Under the pieces are notes generated by a model that saw nothing but the letters and a program-made list of their open reading frames with translations, had not been told where the DNA came from and made no database searches. The translations under genes and the position numbers were made by a program. This document shows positions 37,647-46,948 of a DNA stretch of 64,000 bases, piece by piece (the first letter of the stretch is position 1; every line of letters starts with the position of its first letter). Origin of the DNA: Acidimicrobiia bacterium (GTDB lineage: Bacteria > Actinomycetota > Acidimicrobiia > IMCC26256 > PALSA-610); contig JAOSJK010000012.1 in NCBI GenBank assembly GCA_027494135.1, forward strand, positions 482,795 to 546,794, read 5' to 3'.

Positions 37647-38288
37647 ATGGACTCCGCCGAGGCCTCGGGAGCAGCCGTCTCCGCAGGAATGACCGCCGGC
37701 ACGCCTCCGAAGGGCGGGAAAGGGCACCGCACCCGGCGCCGTCTCCTGGAGATCGCCGTCCGACGCTTCGCCGCCGACGGGTTCCGGAGGACCTCGGTCT
37801 CCGACATCGCCCGCGATGCCGGTCTCACCCCCGCCGCGGCCTACGCCTACTTCGCCGGCAAGGAGGCGCTCTTCTTCGCAGCCATCGATGCCGATGCCGC
37901 GTCTCTGATCGAGCGCTCCCGGCGCGCAGCTTCCGGGGAGAGCGTGCGTGACCGTTGGCTCGGCTTCCTGGCACAGCTGCGGGTCCTCGTCGACGAGCAC
38001 CCGCTGGCGCGCCGCGTGCTCGCAGGTGAGGAGTCCGACATGGTCCGGCGCCTCCTCGACCTCCCGTCGCTCGCTGCGGTCCGATCCGACCTGGCCGACG
38101 ACCTGCGCGCCGGTCAGGTCGCCGGTGAGGTGCGCGACGACGTCAGCCCGGAGCTGCTGGCAATCGGGATCGAGACTCTCTCGATCGCCGCGATCATGGC
38201 CGAGCTCCAGGTGGGTCCGGTACGGCAGACAGACCGCGTGCTCGGCGCGATCGCGGTCTTCGACGCCGCAATGCTCGCCCCCGGCTGA
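37647..38288 (+). CDS. TetR-family transcriptional regulator
   Basis: A 213-residue regulator: N-terminal helix-turn-helix (RRRLLEIAVRRFAADGFRRTSVSDIARDAGLTPAAAYAYFAGKEALF) and a ligand-binding C-terminal domain with HPLARRVLAGEESDMVRRLLDLPSL and ELLAIGIETLSIAAIM. It is a paralogue of the TetR at 51834, sharing the HPLARRVL block. It is convergent with the alpha/beta hydrolase, which is therefore not obviously its target; self-repression through the upstream inverted repeat is likely. Confidence 0.92.
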   Translation: MDSAEASGAAVSAGMTAGTPPKGGKGHRTRRRLLEIAVRRFAADGFRRTSVSDIARDAGLTPAAAYAYFAGKEALFFAAIDADAASLIERSRRAASGESVRDRWLGFLAQLRVLVDEHPLARRVLAGEESDMVRRLLDLPSLAAVRSDLADDLRAGQVAGEVRDDVSPELLAIGIETLSIAAIMAELQVGPVRQTDRVLGAIAVFDAAMLAPG

Positions 38289-38301
38289 CCCCGACCCCCA
38301 G

Positions 38302-38343
38302 CTTGGACGGATCCGGTCGCTATGGCTCCGCTGAGGTCCAAAC
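38302..38343. repeat. family-3 hairpin, copy 1
   Basis: Imperfect inverted repeat with outer arms TTGGAC and GTCCAA, and a core resembling GGAGCCATAGCGACC on the complement. The reverse-complement copy is at 58372-58414. It lies between convergent gene ends. Confidence 0.85.
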
Positions 38344-38354
38344 AGGGGCCGGCA

Positions 38355-39522
38355 TCAGACGGCGGGCTCCAGGCTCCAGCGGAAGCGGGGCGGGCGTCGC
38401 AGGCTCGGCAGGGTGACGATCTCGTGAGCGGTCCCGAGGGCCGCGGCCAGACCTCCCTCCACCGTGCAGGCGGCCTCCATCTCCTCGAACGTCGCCGTAG
38501 CGGCGTCGCACCCCCCGGCAGCCAGGGCGGCGTCGCGCGCGGCACCGAGCCGGCCGTCGAGCAGCTCCCCCGACTATCGCGGGGAGCGTCTCGGGGCAGC
38601 GGAGCAGCCACGAGTGGCTGCCTCCGCGGACCCTCACCAGGTCGCCACCGGACCTCTTCGCAGCGTCGCGCCCCGACGAGTAGGGCACCATCAGGTCCCT
38701 GTCACCGTGTGCCACGGCGACCGCGACGCCCGACTCCCGGAGCCGGTCGAGGACCTCGTCACCTCTCTCGGCGCGCAGGATCGCCTGCCCCGGGGCGAGA
38801 GCCCGCCAGGGCCGCGCGAAGTGCAGGTTGACCGACCTGCCAACCCGGCTGCCGAGCTTCAGAGCCTGCCGCACATCCTCGACGATCGGCACTGTCCCGG
38901 CCGTGTCGAGGAGGAAGACCGTGCCGTATGCGAGCAACGCCGGCGGCGACCACCGCAGCAGGGTTCGGAGGCGCTCCCAGGACTCCCCCAGGATCGCGTC
39001 CATGAGCACGACCCCGATCGTCTGTTCCGGTCGATCGGCCGCGACCTCGGCGACGAGCCTCCCGCCCATCGAGTGCCCGGCGAGGATCGCGCGGCGGATC
39101 CCGAGGCCGTCGATCGAGCGCTCCAGGAGCCGGGTGTAGTCGTGCAGCGAGGGGAAGCCGCCCAGGCGCTGAGTGTCCCCATGACCCGCCACGTCGATCG
39201 CCACGACCTGCAGCCCCAGCGCGGCCAGACGGGCCAGGGCCTGGGCGTAGAGCAGCGACTCCACCCCGAAGCCGTGCACGACGACGAACGGCACGCCGCG
39301 CCCCGCGACCGCCACCCCGACTCGATGCCCGTCGTCGAGCGTGAGGATGTCGCGCGTGACGCGCACCGGTGGCGCCAGCTCGAGATCCGAGTCGGCTGCT
39401 TCCGGTAGCGGGTCCGGGCGGGCCGGGCTCTGTAGCAGCTTCACCGCCGCAATCGTCGCGGAGATCGGACTTCCACCTATGGTCGTACCATATATGATCT
39501 TCGGTAACTTACCGTTGAACAT
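38355..39522 (-). CDS. alpha/beta hydrolase, frame broken near 38580; start uncertain
   Basis: Serine hydrolase of the alpha/beta fold: oxyanion region PFVVVHGFGVESL, nucleophile elbow LAGHSMGGRLV, catalytic Asp region VAHGDRDLMVPYSS, and His in RGGSHSWLL. The C-terminal piece LLDGRLGAARDAALAAGG to the TGA at 38355-38357 is in another frame because of an extra G in the run near 38575. The ORF-track ATG 39522 lies upstream of two operator-like palindromes; a later start (GTG 39444) would place them outside the gene and I think it likely. Divergent from the MmpL-like gene. Substrate unknown. Confidence 0.87.
39478..39514. promoter_or_regulatory. two operator-like palindromes in divergent control region
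   Basis: TATGGTCGTACCATA (39478-39492) and CGGTAACTTACCG (39502-39514), an AT-rich patch with a plus-strand TATGAT -10 (39493-39498) between them. The shared GGT...ACC half-sites suggest one repressor, perhaps the TetR at 41960. Confidence 0.6.
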
Positions 39523-39542
39523 CTACGTGTGAACCGCTTCTC

Positions 39543-41963
39543 GTGGACACGTGCCCCACCAGGCACACCGCCATCAGGAAGATCCCGACCGAGTCCGGCG
39601 GCATCCGATACCGACCACCTGAACGCCCGACCGCCGGTCCGCCGGTCCATCCGTCCATCCGTCCGCCGTTACCCGGGGGTACCCGCATCCTCGAGCTACT
39701 CGCCCGCACCGCCGTCCGCCGCCGGCGCGGCGTGCTCGCCTCGACCGCCGTTGCGTTCGTCGTCGCCGCCGTCGTCGGCAGCGGCGCCCCCGGACGGCTC
39801 GTAGACGGCGGCTTCAACGACGACTCGTCCGAGTCGAGCCGCGCCGCCGCGCTGATCTCGGAGAAGTTCGCCACGCGCGAACCGAACCTCGTGCTCCTGG
39901 TCACCGCGTCCCGTGGCGACGTCGACGACCCGGCGGTGGCCGCGGCCGGTCGGGCCGTAACCGAGGAGCTCGCAGGCGAGGACGGCATCTCCGACGTCGT
40001 CTCGTACTGGAGCCTCGCCTCCGCGCCCCCGCTCCGCAGCACCGACGGCCGCTCGGCCCTGGTCCTCGCGGTCGTGAATCACCGAGACGACGGCGGTCGC
40101 GAACGATTGGCGGCGCTCTCGGACAGGTACACCCGGATGAGCGGCGGCCAGGTCTCCGTGGCCGTGACGGGCGCCGCCGAGATCTTCAGGCAGCTGAACG
40201 GGCAGATCAAGCAAGACCTCGCTCGCGCCGAGCTGATCGCGTTCCCCGTGACACTGGTACTGCTCGTCGTCGTGTTCGGCAGCCTCGTCGCGGCGGTGCT
40301 TCCGCTCGCTGTCGGCGCGCTCGCGATTGCCGGCTCGCTCTTCATGCTCTACGTGATCGCGTCGCTGACCGACGTCTCCATCTTCGCCCTGAATCTCGCG
40401 ACGATGATGGGCCTCGGGCTCGCGATCGACTACAGCCTCTTCATCGTCTCGAGGTTCCGAGAGGAGCTGCGACGCGGTCTCGACCCGCACACCGCGGTCG
40501 AGCGGACCGTCGTCACGGCCGGTCGCACGATCGTGTTTAGCGCGTTCACGGTCGCGATCTCGATCTCTGCTCTCCTCGTCTTCCCACTCGCCTTCCTCCG
40601 CTCGTTCGCGTATGCCGGCATCGCAGTCGCGATCACGGCCGCAGCGGGGGCGACCATCTTCCTTCCGGCGCTCCTCGCCGTGCTGGGCACACGCGTCGAT
40701 CGGCTCGCAGTACGGCGTCGCACAGTCGAGCGCGACGGCGGGGGTACATGGCATCGTGTCGCGACCCTCGTGATGCGCCGTCCTGTGCCGATCGCGTTCG
40801 CAGTCATCGTCCTCCTGCTCGCACTCGGCACCCCGTTCCTCCGAATCCAGTTCGGAGTACCCGACGACCGCGTGCTCCCCCCACACCTCTCGAGTCGCGC
40901 CGCGATGGACGCGATCAGGGAGGGCTTCGAGTCGCGTGAGACAGGCGCCCTCCAGGTCGTCGCCGCCGACCTCGGCGACCCGAGCTCACACAGCGACGAG
41001 ATCGACGCTTACGCACTGCGCCTCTCCCGGCTCGACGGCGTGTCCCGCGTCGACTCACTCACCGGCGTATACACCGACGGCACCGCGACACACGCCGACG
41101 ACCTCCCGCCAGGCGATCTGCGTGACGCCATCGTCGAGATGGGAGCGCGCTTCGACGGCGACGACTCCACCTGGCTCTCCGTCGTCCCCTCGGTGGAGCC
41201 GATGTCGCCCGAGGGAGAGGCACTTGCGCGAGCGGTGCGCGGAGTCGACGCACCATTCGAGACCCTCGTCACAGGGGGGTCGGCAGAGCTCGTCGACGCT
41301 AAGGCATCGCTGTTCGCGCGCTTGCCCCTGGCAGGAGGGCTGATCGCGCTCGCCACGTTCGTGCTCCTCTTCCTGCTCTTCGGGAGTGTCGTCGTGCCGT
41401 TGAAGGCGCTCGCGCTGAACGTCCTCAGCCTCAGCGCGATGCTCGGCGCGCTCGTCTGGATCTTCCAGGACGGACACTTCGCGGGGCTCCTGGGCTTCAC
41501 ACCCACAGGGACGATCGCCGTGAGCATGCCGATCCTGCTGTTCTGTGTCGCATTCGGCATCTCGATGGACTACGAGGTGTTCCTGCTGTCGCGGATCAAG
41601 GAGGAGTACGACCACACGGGCGACAACGCCGCCGCTGTAGCCGTGGGGCTCGAGAGAACGGGGGGCATCGTCACGGCGGCCGCGGTGCTCATCAGCGTCG
41701 TCAACGCGGCCTTCGCCACGTCCGGTGTCGCGTTCGTGAAGCTGATGGGGATCGGGATGACCTTTGCCGTGCTCGTCGACGCGTTCGTCATCAGGGCGAC
41801 GCTCGTGCCGGCCTTCATGCGCATCGCCGGCGCGGCCAACTGGTGGGCGCCGCCGATCCTCCGCAGGGTGCATGCGCGCATCGGGATCCGCGAGGCGGGC
41901 CCACCGCCCGCGTCCCTCCCACTCGGTGAGGCTGCCGAGGCACCCGCGAGGGCAGCACCTTGA
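39543..41963 (+). CDS. MMPL/RND-type membrane transporter
   Basis: A 806-residue MmpL-like transporter with about 12 transmembrane helices in two halves. Each half has the family helix pattern with charged residues: NLATMMGLGLAIDYSLFIVSRFREEL and LFCVAFGISMDYEVFLLSRIKEEYDHTGDN. Large extracytoplasmic loops follow helices 1 and 7. Such pumps export lipids, siderophores or drugs using proton motive force. The start is uncertain: GTG 39543 gives 55 extra residues before the first helix. The stop overlaps the TetR start (TTGA), so the pair is an operon. Confidence 0.92.
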   Translation: MDTCPTRHTAIRKIPTESGGIRYRPPERPTAGPPVHPSIRPPLPGGTRILELLARTAVRRRRGVLASTAVAFVVAAVVGSGAPGRLVDGGFNDDSSESSRAAALISEKFATREPNLVLLVTASRGDVDDPAVAAAGRAVTEELAGEDGISDVVSYWSLASAPPLRSTDGRSALVLAVVNHRDDGGRERLAALSDRYTRMSGGQVSVAVTGAAEIFRQLNGQIKQDLARAELIAFPVTLVLLVVVFGSLVAAVLPLAVGALAIAGSLFMLYVIASLTDVSIFALNLATMMGLGLAIDYSLFIVSRFREELRRGLDPHTAVERTVVTAGRTIVFSAFTVAISISALLVFPLAFLRSFAYAGIAVAITAAAGATIFLPALLAVLGTRVDRLAVRRRTVERDGGGTWHRVATLVMRRPVPIAFAVIVLLLALGTPFLRIQFGVPDDRVLPPHLSSRAAMDAIREGFESRETGALQVVAADLGDPSSHSDEIDAYALRLSRLDGVSRVDSLTGVYTDGTATHADDLPPGDLRDAIVEMGARFDGDDSTWLSVVPSVEPMSPEGEALARAVRGVDAPFETLVTGGSAELVDAKASLFARLPLAGGLIALATFVLLFLLFGSVVVPLKALALNVLSLSAMLGALVWIFQDGHFAGLLGFTPTGTIAVSMPILLFCVAFGISMDYEVFLLSRIKEEYDHTGDNAAAVAVGLERTGGIVTAAAVLISVVNAAFATSGVAFVKLMGIGMTFAVLVDAFVIRATLVPAFMRIAGAANWWAPPILRRVHARIGIREAGPPPASLPLGEAAEAPARAAP

Positions 41964-42598
41964 CCGGCTCGGACGCCGCCGGCCGCCGTCACCGTGCCCG
42001 GCGCGGCGACGGTGATCTCCTGCGCGCGGAGATCCTCACCGCCGCCGCGCGCCTTCTCCACGACCGGGGTGACCCCGCACGCGTCTCCATCCGGGCGATC
42101 GCCGCCGCGTGCGGGGTGACCTCACCGGCGATCTACCTGCACTTCCGAGACAAGGAGTCGGTCTTCCTGGAAGTGTGCTCGGAGGGCTTCCGCGAGTTCG
42201 CGGCCCGGATCGAGAGCGCCGCGTCGCAGGTCGACGACCCGGTGGCTGCTCTCGGCGCCGCCGCAAAGGAATACGTGCGCTACGCGCTCGCCCGTCCCGA
42301 GCAGTACCGCGTGCTCTTCCTGCAGAGATCCCCGCTCCCCGGCGGCGTCGACGTCGACGACCTGCCCGGGATGAGCACCTTCCGCATGCTCGAGGGCCTG
42401 ATCCGGCGAGCGATCGACTCGGGGGTGTTCAGGAGCGTCGATCCGTTCCTCACTGCGACGACCTTCTGGCTCGCACTGCACGGGATCGCGTCCCGGGCGG
42501 TCACCGAGCAGGGGCCCCCGGCCTTTCCGTGGCCGGCGCCCGAGGCACTCACCGAGTACCTCGTCGACGGCGCCCTGCACGGGCTCCTCGCACGCTGA
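41960..42598 (+). CDS. TetR-family transcriptional regulator
   Basis: A 212-residue regulator. The helix-turn-helix is RARILTAAARLLHDRG-like (read as EILTAAARLLHDRGDPARVSIRAIAAACGVTSPAIYLHFRDKESVFLE). The C-terminal domain (YVRYALARPEQYRVLFLQR, FWLALHGIASRAV) matches the WHG-type TetR C-terminal domain. It begins at TTG 41960 overlapping the MmpL stop, so it probably regulates that exporter operon. Confidence 0.92.
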   Translation: MTGSDAAGRRHRARRGDGDLLRAEILTAAARLLHDRGDPARVSIRAIAAACGVTSPAIYLHFRDKESVFLEVCSEGFREFAARIESAASQVDDPVAALGAAAKEYVRYALARPEQYRVLFLQRSPLPGGVDVDDLPGMSTFRMLEGLIRRAIDSGVFRSVDPFLTATTFWLALHGIASRAVTEQGPPAFPWPAPEALTEYLVDGALHGLLAR

Positions 42599-42702
42599 GG
42601 CGATCAGGTTCGCCCAGGCCTCTCCCCGATCTCGGTAGCGAGGGGGCGCGGGCTCCGGGGCGGGATGCGGGCGACCCGGAGCCCGCGGGGGGAACGAACG
42701 GC

Positions 42703-43389
42703 TCAGGCCTCCCAGAAGGAGCCTTCGGCGGGGCCGTCGTCCGTCTCGGAGCCTCCGCTCTGCGTGCCTTCCTCCGACTCGGGGGCGCAGGGGCCCATGC
42801 CGTGCCCCCAGGGCCCGCCGTGGCGACCGCGAAACCCCGGCACGACTCCTCCGAAGGCCGGCAGGCCCAGCTCGTCGGCGCAGGTCTCCAGCGCCGCGCG
42901 CTGCTCGTCGCTCAGCTCGGGCCGGGCGTCGCCCGGCTCATCGGGCCGAGCAGGGAGAGTCGAGCCCTGCTCCTCGACGCACTGCGCCATCGCTTCGTGG
43001 CGCGCGGCGCGATCCTCCTCGGAGCCGCGGGCGTGCACGCCGGGAGGCCGGCCGAACGCACCGGGGGCCGGGAGGCCGCACTCCTCGGCGGCCGCACGGA
43101 GCGCGTCGCGCTCGTCCTCCGAGAGAGGGTCGGCGTCGCCGCCCCAGGCACGGCCCGCGCCCCGCTCGGGAAGGGTGACACCCTGATCCTCCATGCAGGC
43201 ACGGAGCTCGTCGATCGGGGCCCGACGGTCGTCGGACTCCGTGCTGTCGGAGCCACTCCCGGAGCCGCTCCCGGAGTCGTCTGTCGCTCCGGCCGGGCCG
43301 ACCACCGAGGCCGCCACCAGCGCGGCGGTCGCAACCGCCGTCGCCCCGCCCAGCGCCGCCGCAGCACGCCGTGTCCTGGTCATGGTCAT
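42703..43389 (-). CDS. secreted Asp/Glu- and Gly-rich small protein with repeated Cys motif
   Basis: A 228-residue exported protein: signal peptide (RRAAAALGGATAVATAALVAASVVGPAGA), then Ser/Gly/Asp linker and three similar units with cysteines: LRACMEDQGVTLPERG, REALRAAAEECGLPAP / LAALE TCADELGLPAF, and MAQCVEEQGSTLPARP. The alternating C...QG.TLP and C..LGLPA patterns suggest internal duplication, perhaps disulfide-linked helical hairpins. No family recognised. Ends with an acidic tail (GPAEGSFWEA). Confidence 0.7.
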   Translation of the reverse strand: MTMTRTRRAAAALGGATAVATAALVAASVVGPAGATDDSGSGSGSGSDSTESDDRRAPIDELRACMEDQGVTLPERGAGRAWGGDADPLSEDERDALRAAAEECGLPAPGAFGRPPGVHARGSEEDRAARHEAMAQCVEEQGSTLPARPDEPGDARPELSDEQRAALETCADELGLPAFGGVVPGFRGRHGGPWGHGMGPCAPESEEGTQSGGSETDDGPAEGSFWEA

Positions 43390-43842
43390 GATTCCTACGT
43401 CCTCCTCGCGTCACGCTCTGTGCGTTCAGTGCGGACCCGACCGGCCCGGCACACCCCCATCATCCTCATGCGACCTGAGAGCAGGTTGAGCCGGCCTCCC
43501 AGCGACACCAACGCCCCAAACCGCACACAGGTCGGGGTGGACGCCCGCCGGGCCCGATCCGGAAGGTCCCGCAATAGCTCACGACTCCCATCGCGGCCGG
43601 GAAAGGGATAACCTGACAGTCGCGATGGCATCAGATGTGGCCCCCACCCGCATCGCCATCGCCGTGCAGTCGGCGAAGACCAGCGTGCCCCCACCATGCT
43701 GGAGCAAGCCGGCTGCCTCGAGTGGGGGCGGCGATGCGAACCCCACACGCATCGCCGCCCCGCTCACTTCTCCGGGGGCTCGCCCCCACTGCCCGCCCTC
43801 ATTGCGTCGCCCCACGGCCTCAGCGCGCCGGGTACCCCGGGC
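43390..43842. other. 453-bp gap: strong hairpin, otherwise no convincing gene
   Basis: No supported gene. It holds a 14-bp perfect hairpin (43721-43768, separate entry) downstream of the ABC-2 permease. The left part (43390-43620) should carry the promoter of the secreted-protein gene; nothing specific is recognised in it. Confidence 0.5.
43721..43768. terminator. strong GC-rich hairpin, likely terminator of the ABC operon
   Basis: Perfect 14-bp stem GGGGCGGCGATGCG / CGCATCGCCGCCCC (43725-43738 and 43748-43761) with a 9-base loop, plus outer AGTG/CACT pairing. It is 75-120 bases beyond the permease stop. It has no T-tract on either side, as is usual in high-GC actinobacteria. Confidence 0.5.
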
Positions 43843-44689
43843 TCACGTGTACCGGGTGATGTAGCCGCGGCGGCGGAACACGGCGAGCATCCTCACCAGG
43901 AACGCGGCCGACAAGGCGACCAACGCCACGGCCCCCGCGGCGGACCACGCGAGCAGCCCCCAGTCGAGGGGGTCGCCGTCGACCAGGCCCCGCAGCGCCT
44001 CGAACGCCGGTGTCGTCGGAAGCACCTTCGCGACGGGTTGCAGCACGCCCGGCAGCGCGTCGATCGGGTAGAAGACGCCCGAGAGCGGCATGACGACGAA
44101 CATCACTCCCCACGCGAGCGCCTCCGCCCCGGAGCCGAACCTGAGCACCAGGCCCATCACGAAGAACGAGATCGCCCACCCGACGACGAGCAGGACCGCG
44201 CCGATCGGCACCAGGCCGATGCCAAGCTCGGAGACGTCGAACGAGAAGAACGCAAGCGCCGAGATCGTCATCACCGAGACACCGATCGCGAGCTTCACCA
44301 TCCCGAAGAGCGCGACCCCGCCGACGTACTCGACCTCGCGGACCGGTGTGACCATCACGTTCAAGATGTTGCGCGTCCACGTCTCCTCGAGCAGGCCCGT
44401 CGAGACCGCTATCTGCGACTGGTAGATGACGTGCCAGAGGATGATGCCTGCGAGGAGGTAGCCGGAGGCCTGCCGCCCTCCCGACGCGTCGCCTGTGCCG
44501 ACGTACGCCGCGATCGAGCCGAAGAGCAGCACGTCGACGAGCGGCCACAGCGTGACGTCGAAGAGCCGGTGCGGGCTACGAATCAGGACGAAGGCGTGAC
44601 GGCGCGATTGCGCGCATGCGCAGCCACGAGGCGGCGGGGCCGGCCAGGAGCACCGGCGTAGTGGGCTCGACGTTCGCGGTCGTGCTCAT
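43843..44689 (-). CDS. ABC-2 type transporter permease, frame broken near 44600
   Basis: Integral membrane permease of about 280 residues with six helices: VDVLLFGSIAAYVG, YLLAGIILWHVIYQSQIAVS, LGIGLVPIGAVLLVVGWAISFFVMGLVL, LAWGVMFVVMPLSGVFYPIDALPGVLQPVAKVLP, and a C-terminal pair. The last block is the typical ABC-2 re-entrant Pro-rich motif. The start MSTTANVEPTTPVLLAG overlaps the ATPase stop (ATGA), then an indel near 44600 leads into the main frame. Export direction is inferred from the family; substrate unknown. Confidence 0.88.
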
Positions 44690-45487
44690 ATCGGGTGGTC
44701 CGTCTGTTGGGCGGCGATCTCCTCGTGGCGCGCCGCGAGCTGGAAGGAAGACCCCTTCGAGGTCGCCGCTGCCGTGATCGCGCGCGACCTGCTCAGGAGT
44801 CCCGTCGGCTACGACGCGCCCCTGCGAGAGGAAGACGACCCGTTCGCAGAGGCGACCCACCTCGCTCATGTCGTGGCTCGTGACGAGGAGCGCCGTCCCC
44901 TCCTCCTCGGAGATCTCACGGAGCCCGGTGCGCACCCTCATCGCGACGTCGGGGTCGAGCGACGCGGTCGGCTCGTCGAGGACGAGGAGGCGGGGCCGGT
45001 GCAGAGTCGCACGGACGATGCCGACGAGAGTTCGCTGTCCCGACGAGAGCTCGGTACCCATCGCTCCTGCTAGATGGGAGATGCGGAACCGCTCGAGGCC
45101 CGCCTCGATCTGTGCCGTCGGGTCGACGAGGCCGTAGATCTGCCCGAACATCCTCAGGTACTCGCGCACCCGCATCCGCTCGGTGAGCGGCAGGTAGCCG
45201 GCGGCGAACCCGACCTGCTCGGCGGCACGGCTCCGGTGCCGCTCGAGGCTCCGGCCGAGGATCTCGACGGAGCCCTCGTCGGGGGCGACGACGCCGAGGA
45301 TCATGAAGAGCGTCGTCGTCTTGCCCGCACCGTTCGGCCCGAGGAGCGCGACCCTCTCCCCCGCGTGCACGGTGATACCGACGCCGTCGACGGCACGCGC
45401 GCGCCGGTAGTCCTTGACCAGGCCGCGCGCCTCGAGGACGACCTCGGTGTCTCCGACGCTCGAATGCGCCCGGTCGGTGTCTCTCAC
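44686..45487 (-). CDS. ABC transporter ATP-binding protein, C-terminal indel near 44745
   Basis: ATPase of the ABC-2 exporter: Walker A LLGPNGAGKTTT, Q-loop region, signature LSSGQRTLVGIV, Walker B LLVLDEPTASLDP, H-loop LLVTSHDMSE. The ORF in the track reads past the real end because of one extra T near 44745; correcting it gives LAARHEEIAAQQTDHPI and a TGA at 44686 overlapping the permease ATG. Total about 267 residues. Confidence 0.9.
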
Positions 45488-45558
45488 GAGGAGGATGCTT
45501 TCAGATTCCCGGGTCCCGGCACCCGCGGTTTACCGCGCGCCCCCCGTCAGCCACCACG

Positions 45559-45605
45559 GAGATGGGTCAGAAGCGCGCACCTGTCCTGCAGAAGTGACCC
45601 ATCTC
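45559..45605. repeat. family-4 hairpin, copy 2
   Basis: Arms GAGATGGGTC and GACCCATCTC are perfect. The interior ends in GAAGT as in copy 1 at 29020-29068. It lies in the divergent region between the ABC ATPase and the glycohydrolase. Confidence 0.85.
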
Positions 45606-45648
45606 GGCGGTAACGTCGTTCCCCGGTGGAGCCGAACTGGAGACGCCG

Positions 45649-46742
45649 ATGCCCGACGCCGACGATGGACAGCTCGCTATCGACAAACGCGATCGCTTCC
45701 GCGGTTGCCTCCTCGGAGGCGCCATCGGAGATGCGCTAGGTGCGCCGGTCGAGTTCTGGTCGCTCGGTGAGATCCGCTCGCGGATCGGGGCGGAGGGAGT
45801 CGTCGGGTACCTCGAAGGCGCTCGTGTCACCGACGACACCCAGATGACGCTCTTCACGGCAGAGGGCTTGATCCGTTCGTCGGTGCGAGGCCGATCGAAG
45901 GGGATCACCGACACGACCGGCGTCGTTCACAACGCCTACCTGCGGTGGCTGCACACCCAGGGATACCCCTGGGAGGAGATCGGCGGGGCAAGGCGCGGCG
46001 ACGCCCCCGACGGCTGGCTCGTGGGTGAGCGACGGCTCCACCACCGGCGGGCGCCCGGCAACACCTGCCTCTCTGCTCTCCGCTCCGGCCGGTGCGGCAC
46101 GATCAAGAGTCCGTCGAACGACTCGAAGGGATGCGGCGGCGTCATGCGAGCCGCTCCGGTCGGCCTTCTCACCGCCGATCCCTCCGAGGCCTTCCGCATC
46201 GGCTGTGAGACCGCGGCGATCACGCACGGGCATCCCGACGGGTGGCTCACCGCCGGCGCGCTGGCCGCGATCGTCGCCTCGTCATCGACGGCGCCGACCT
46301 CGCGGCGGCGGTCGAGGAGTCGCGCCGGATGATCGCCGCCTACCCGCGCAACGAAGCGACGCTCGCTGCGATCGACGACGCCGTGGCACTCGCGGAGTCC
46401 GGCCGTACGGAGCCGGAGCACCTCGAGCGACTCGGTGGCGCCTGGGTCGGCGAAGAGGCGCTCGCGATCGCAGTGTCGTGTGCCCTCGCCGAACCCGACC
46501 CACGCCGTGCGCTCCTCGCCTCGGTGAACCACTCCGGAGACAGCGACTCCACCGGAGCGATCTGCGGGAACATCGTCGGAGCGATGCAGGGGGCATCGGC
46601 GTTCCCGCGCGAGTGGATCACGCCGCTCGACGTGGGCGACATCGTCACGACGATCGCCGACGACCTCTGGCACGAGCGGTCCGCCCCGCCCGACCTAGAC
46701 GCCGGGTCACCGTCCTGGAGGGACCGCTACCCCGGGCACTGA
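45649..46742 (+). CDS. ADP-ribosylglycohydrolase-family protein, frame broken near 46290
   Basis: Removes ADP-ribose from proteins or small molecules using two metal ions (DraG/ARH fold). N-terminal [20 protein letters not shown] and [15 protein letters not shown] (TDDT metal site) and the C-terminal [19 protein letters not shown] (DSDSTG site) are present. An indel near 46280-46300 joins [16 protein letters not shown] to [17 protein letters not shown]. About 365 residues in all. GGAGA precedes ATG 45649. Target unknown; such enzymes also act in ammonium-linked DraG regulation. Confidence 0.92.
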
Positions 46743-46766
46743 GTGCCGGCTCGGCTCCCGGTCAGA

Positions 46767-46948
46767 GGCGCCGGTCGTCGGGCAGCTCGGAGTCGCCGAC
46801 GTGCTCTGCGAACCAGCCGTTCAGGGGCGCCGGTCGTCGGGTAGTTGGAGTCGCCGACGTGCTCTGCGAGCCAGCCGTTCAGCGGCGCCGGTCGTCGGGC
46901 AGCTCGGAATCGCCGACGTGCTCTGCGAGCCAGCCGCTCAGGGGCGCC
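46767..46948. repeat. 58-59-bp tandem repeat, three units plus partial, at the DUF2461 3' end
   Basis: Units begin with GGCGCCGGTCGTCGGG at 46767, 46826 and 46884, with a GGCGCC start again at 46943. Each unit carries the end of the DUF2461 gene (codes SGWLAEHVGDSELPDDRR) including a stop codon, so only the first unit read in gene direction is translated. Confidence 0.92.

Noticed and set aside
43579-43864. small ORFs around the 43.7-kb hairpin
   Set aside because: They read through the hairpin and repeats and have no ribosome site or recognisable motif.
46767-46948. CRISPR-like repeat array
   Set aside because: Units are contiguous 58-59-bp tandem copies of coding sequence with no spacers, and no cas genes are present.
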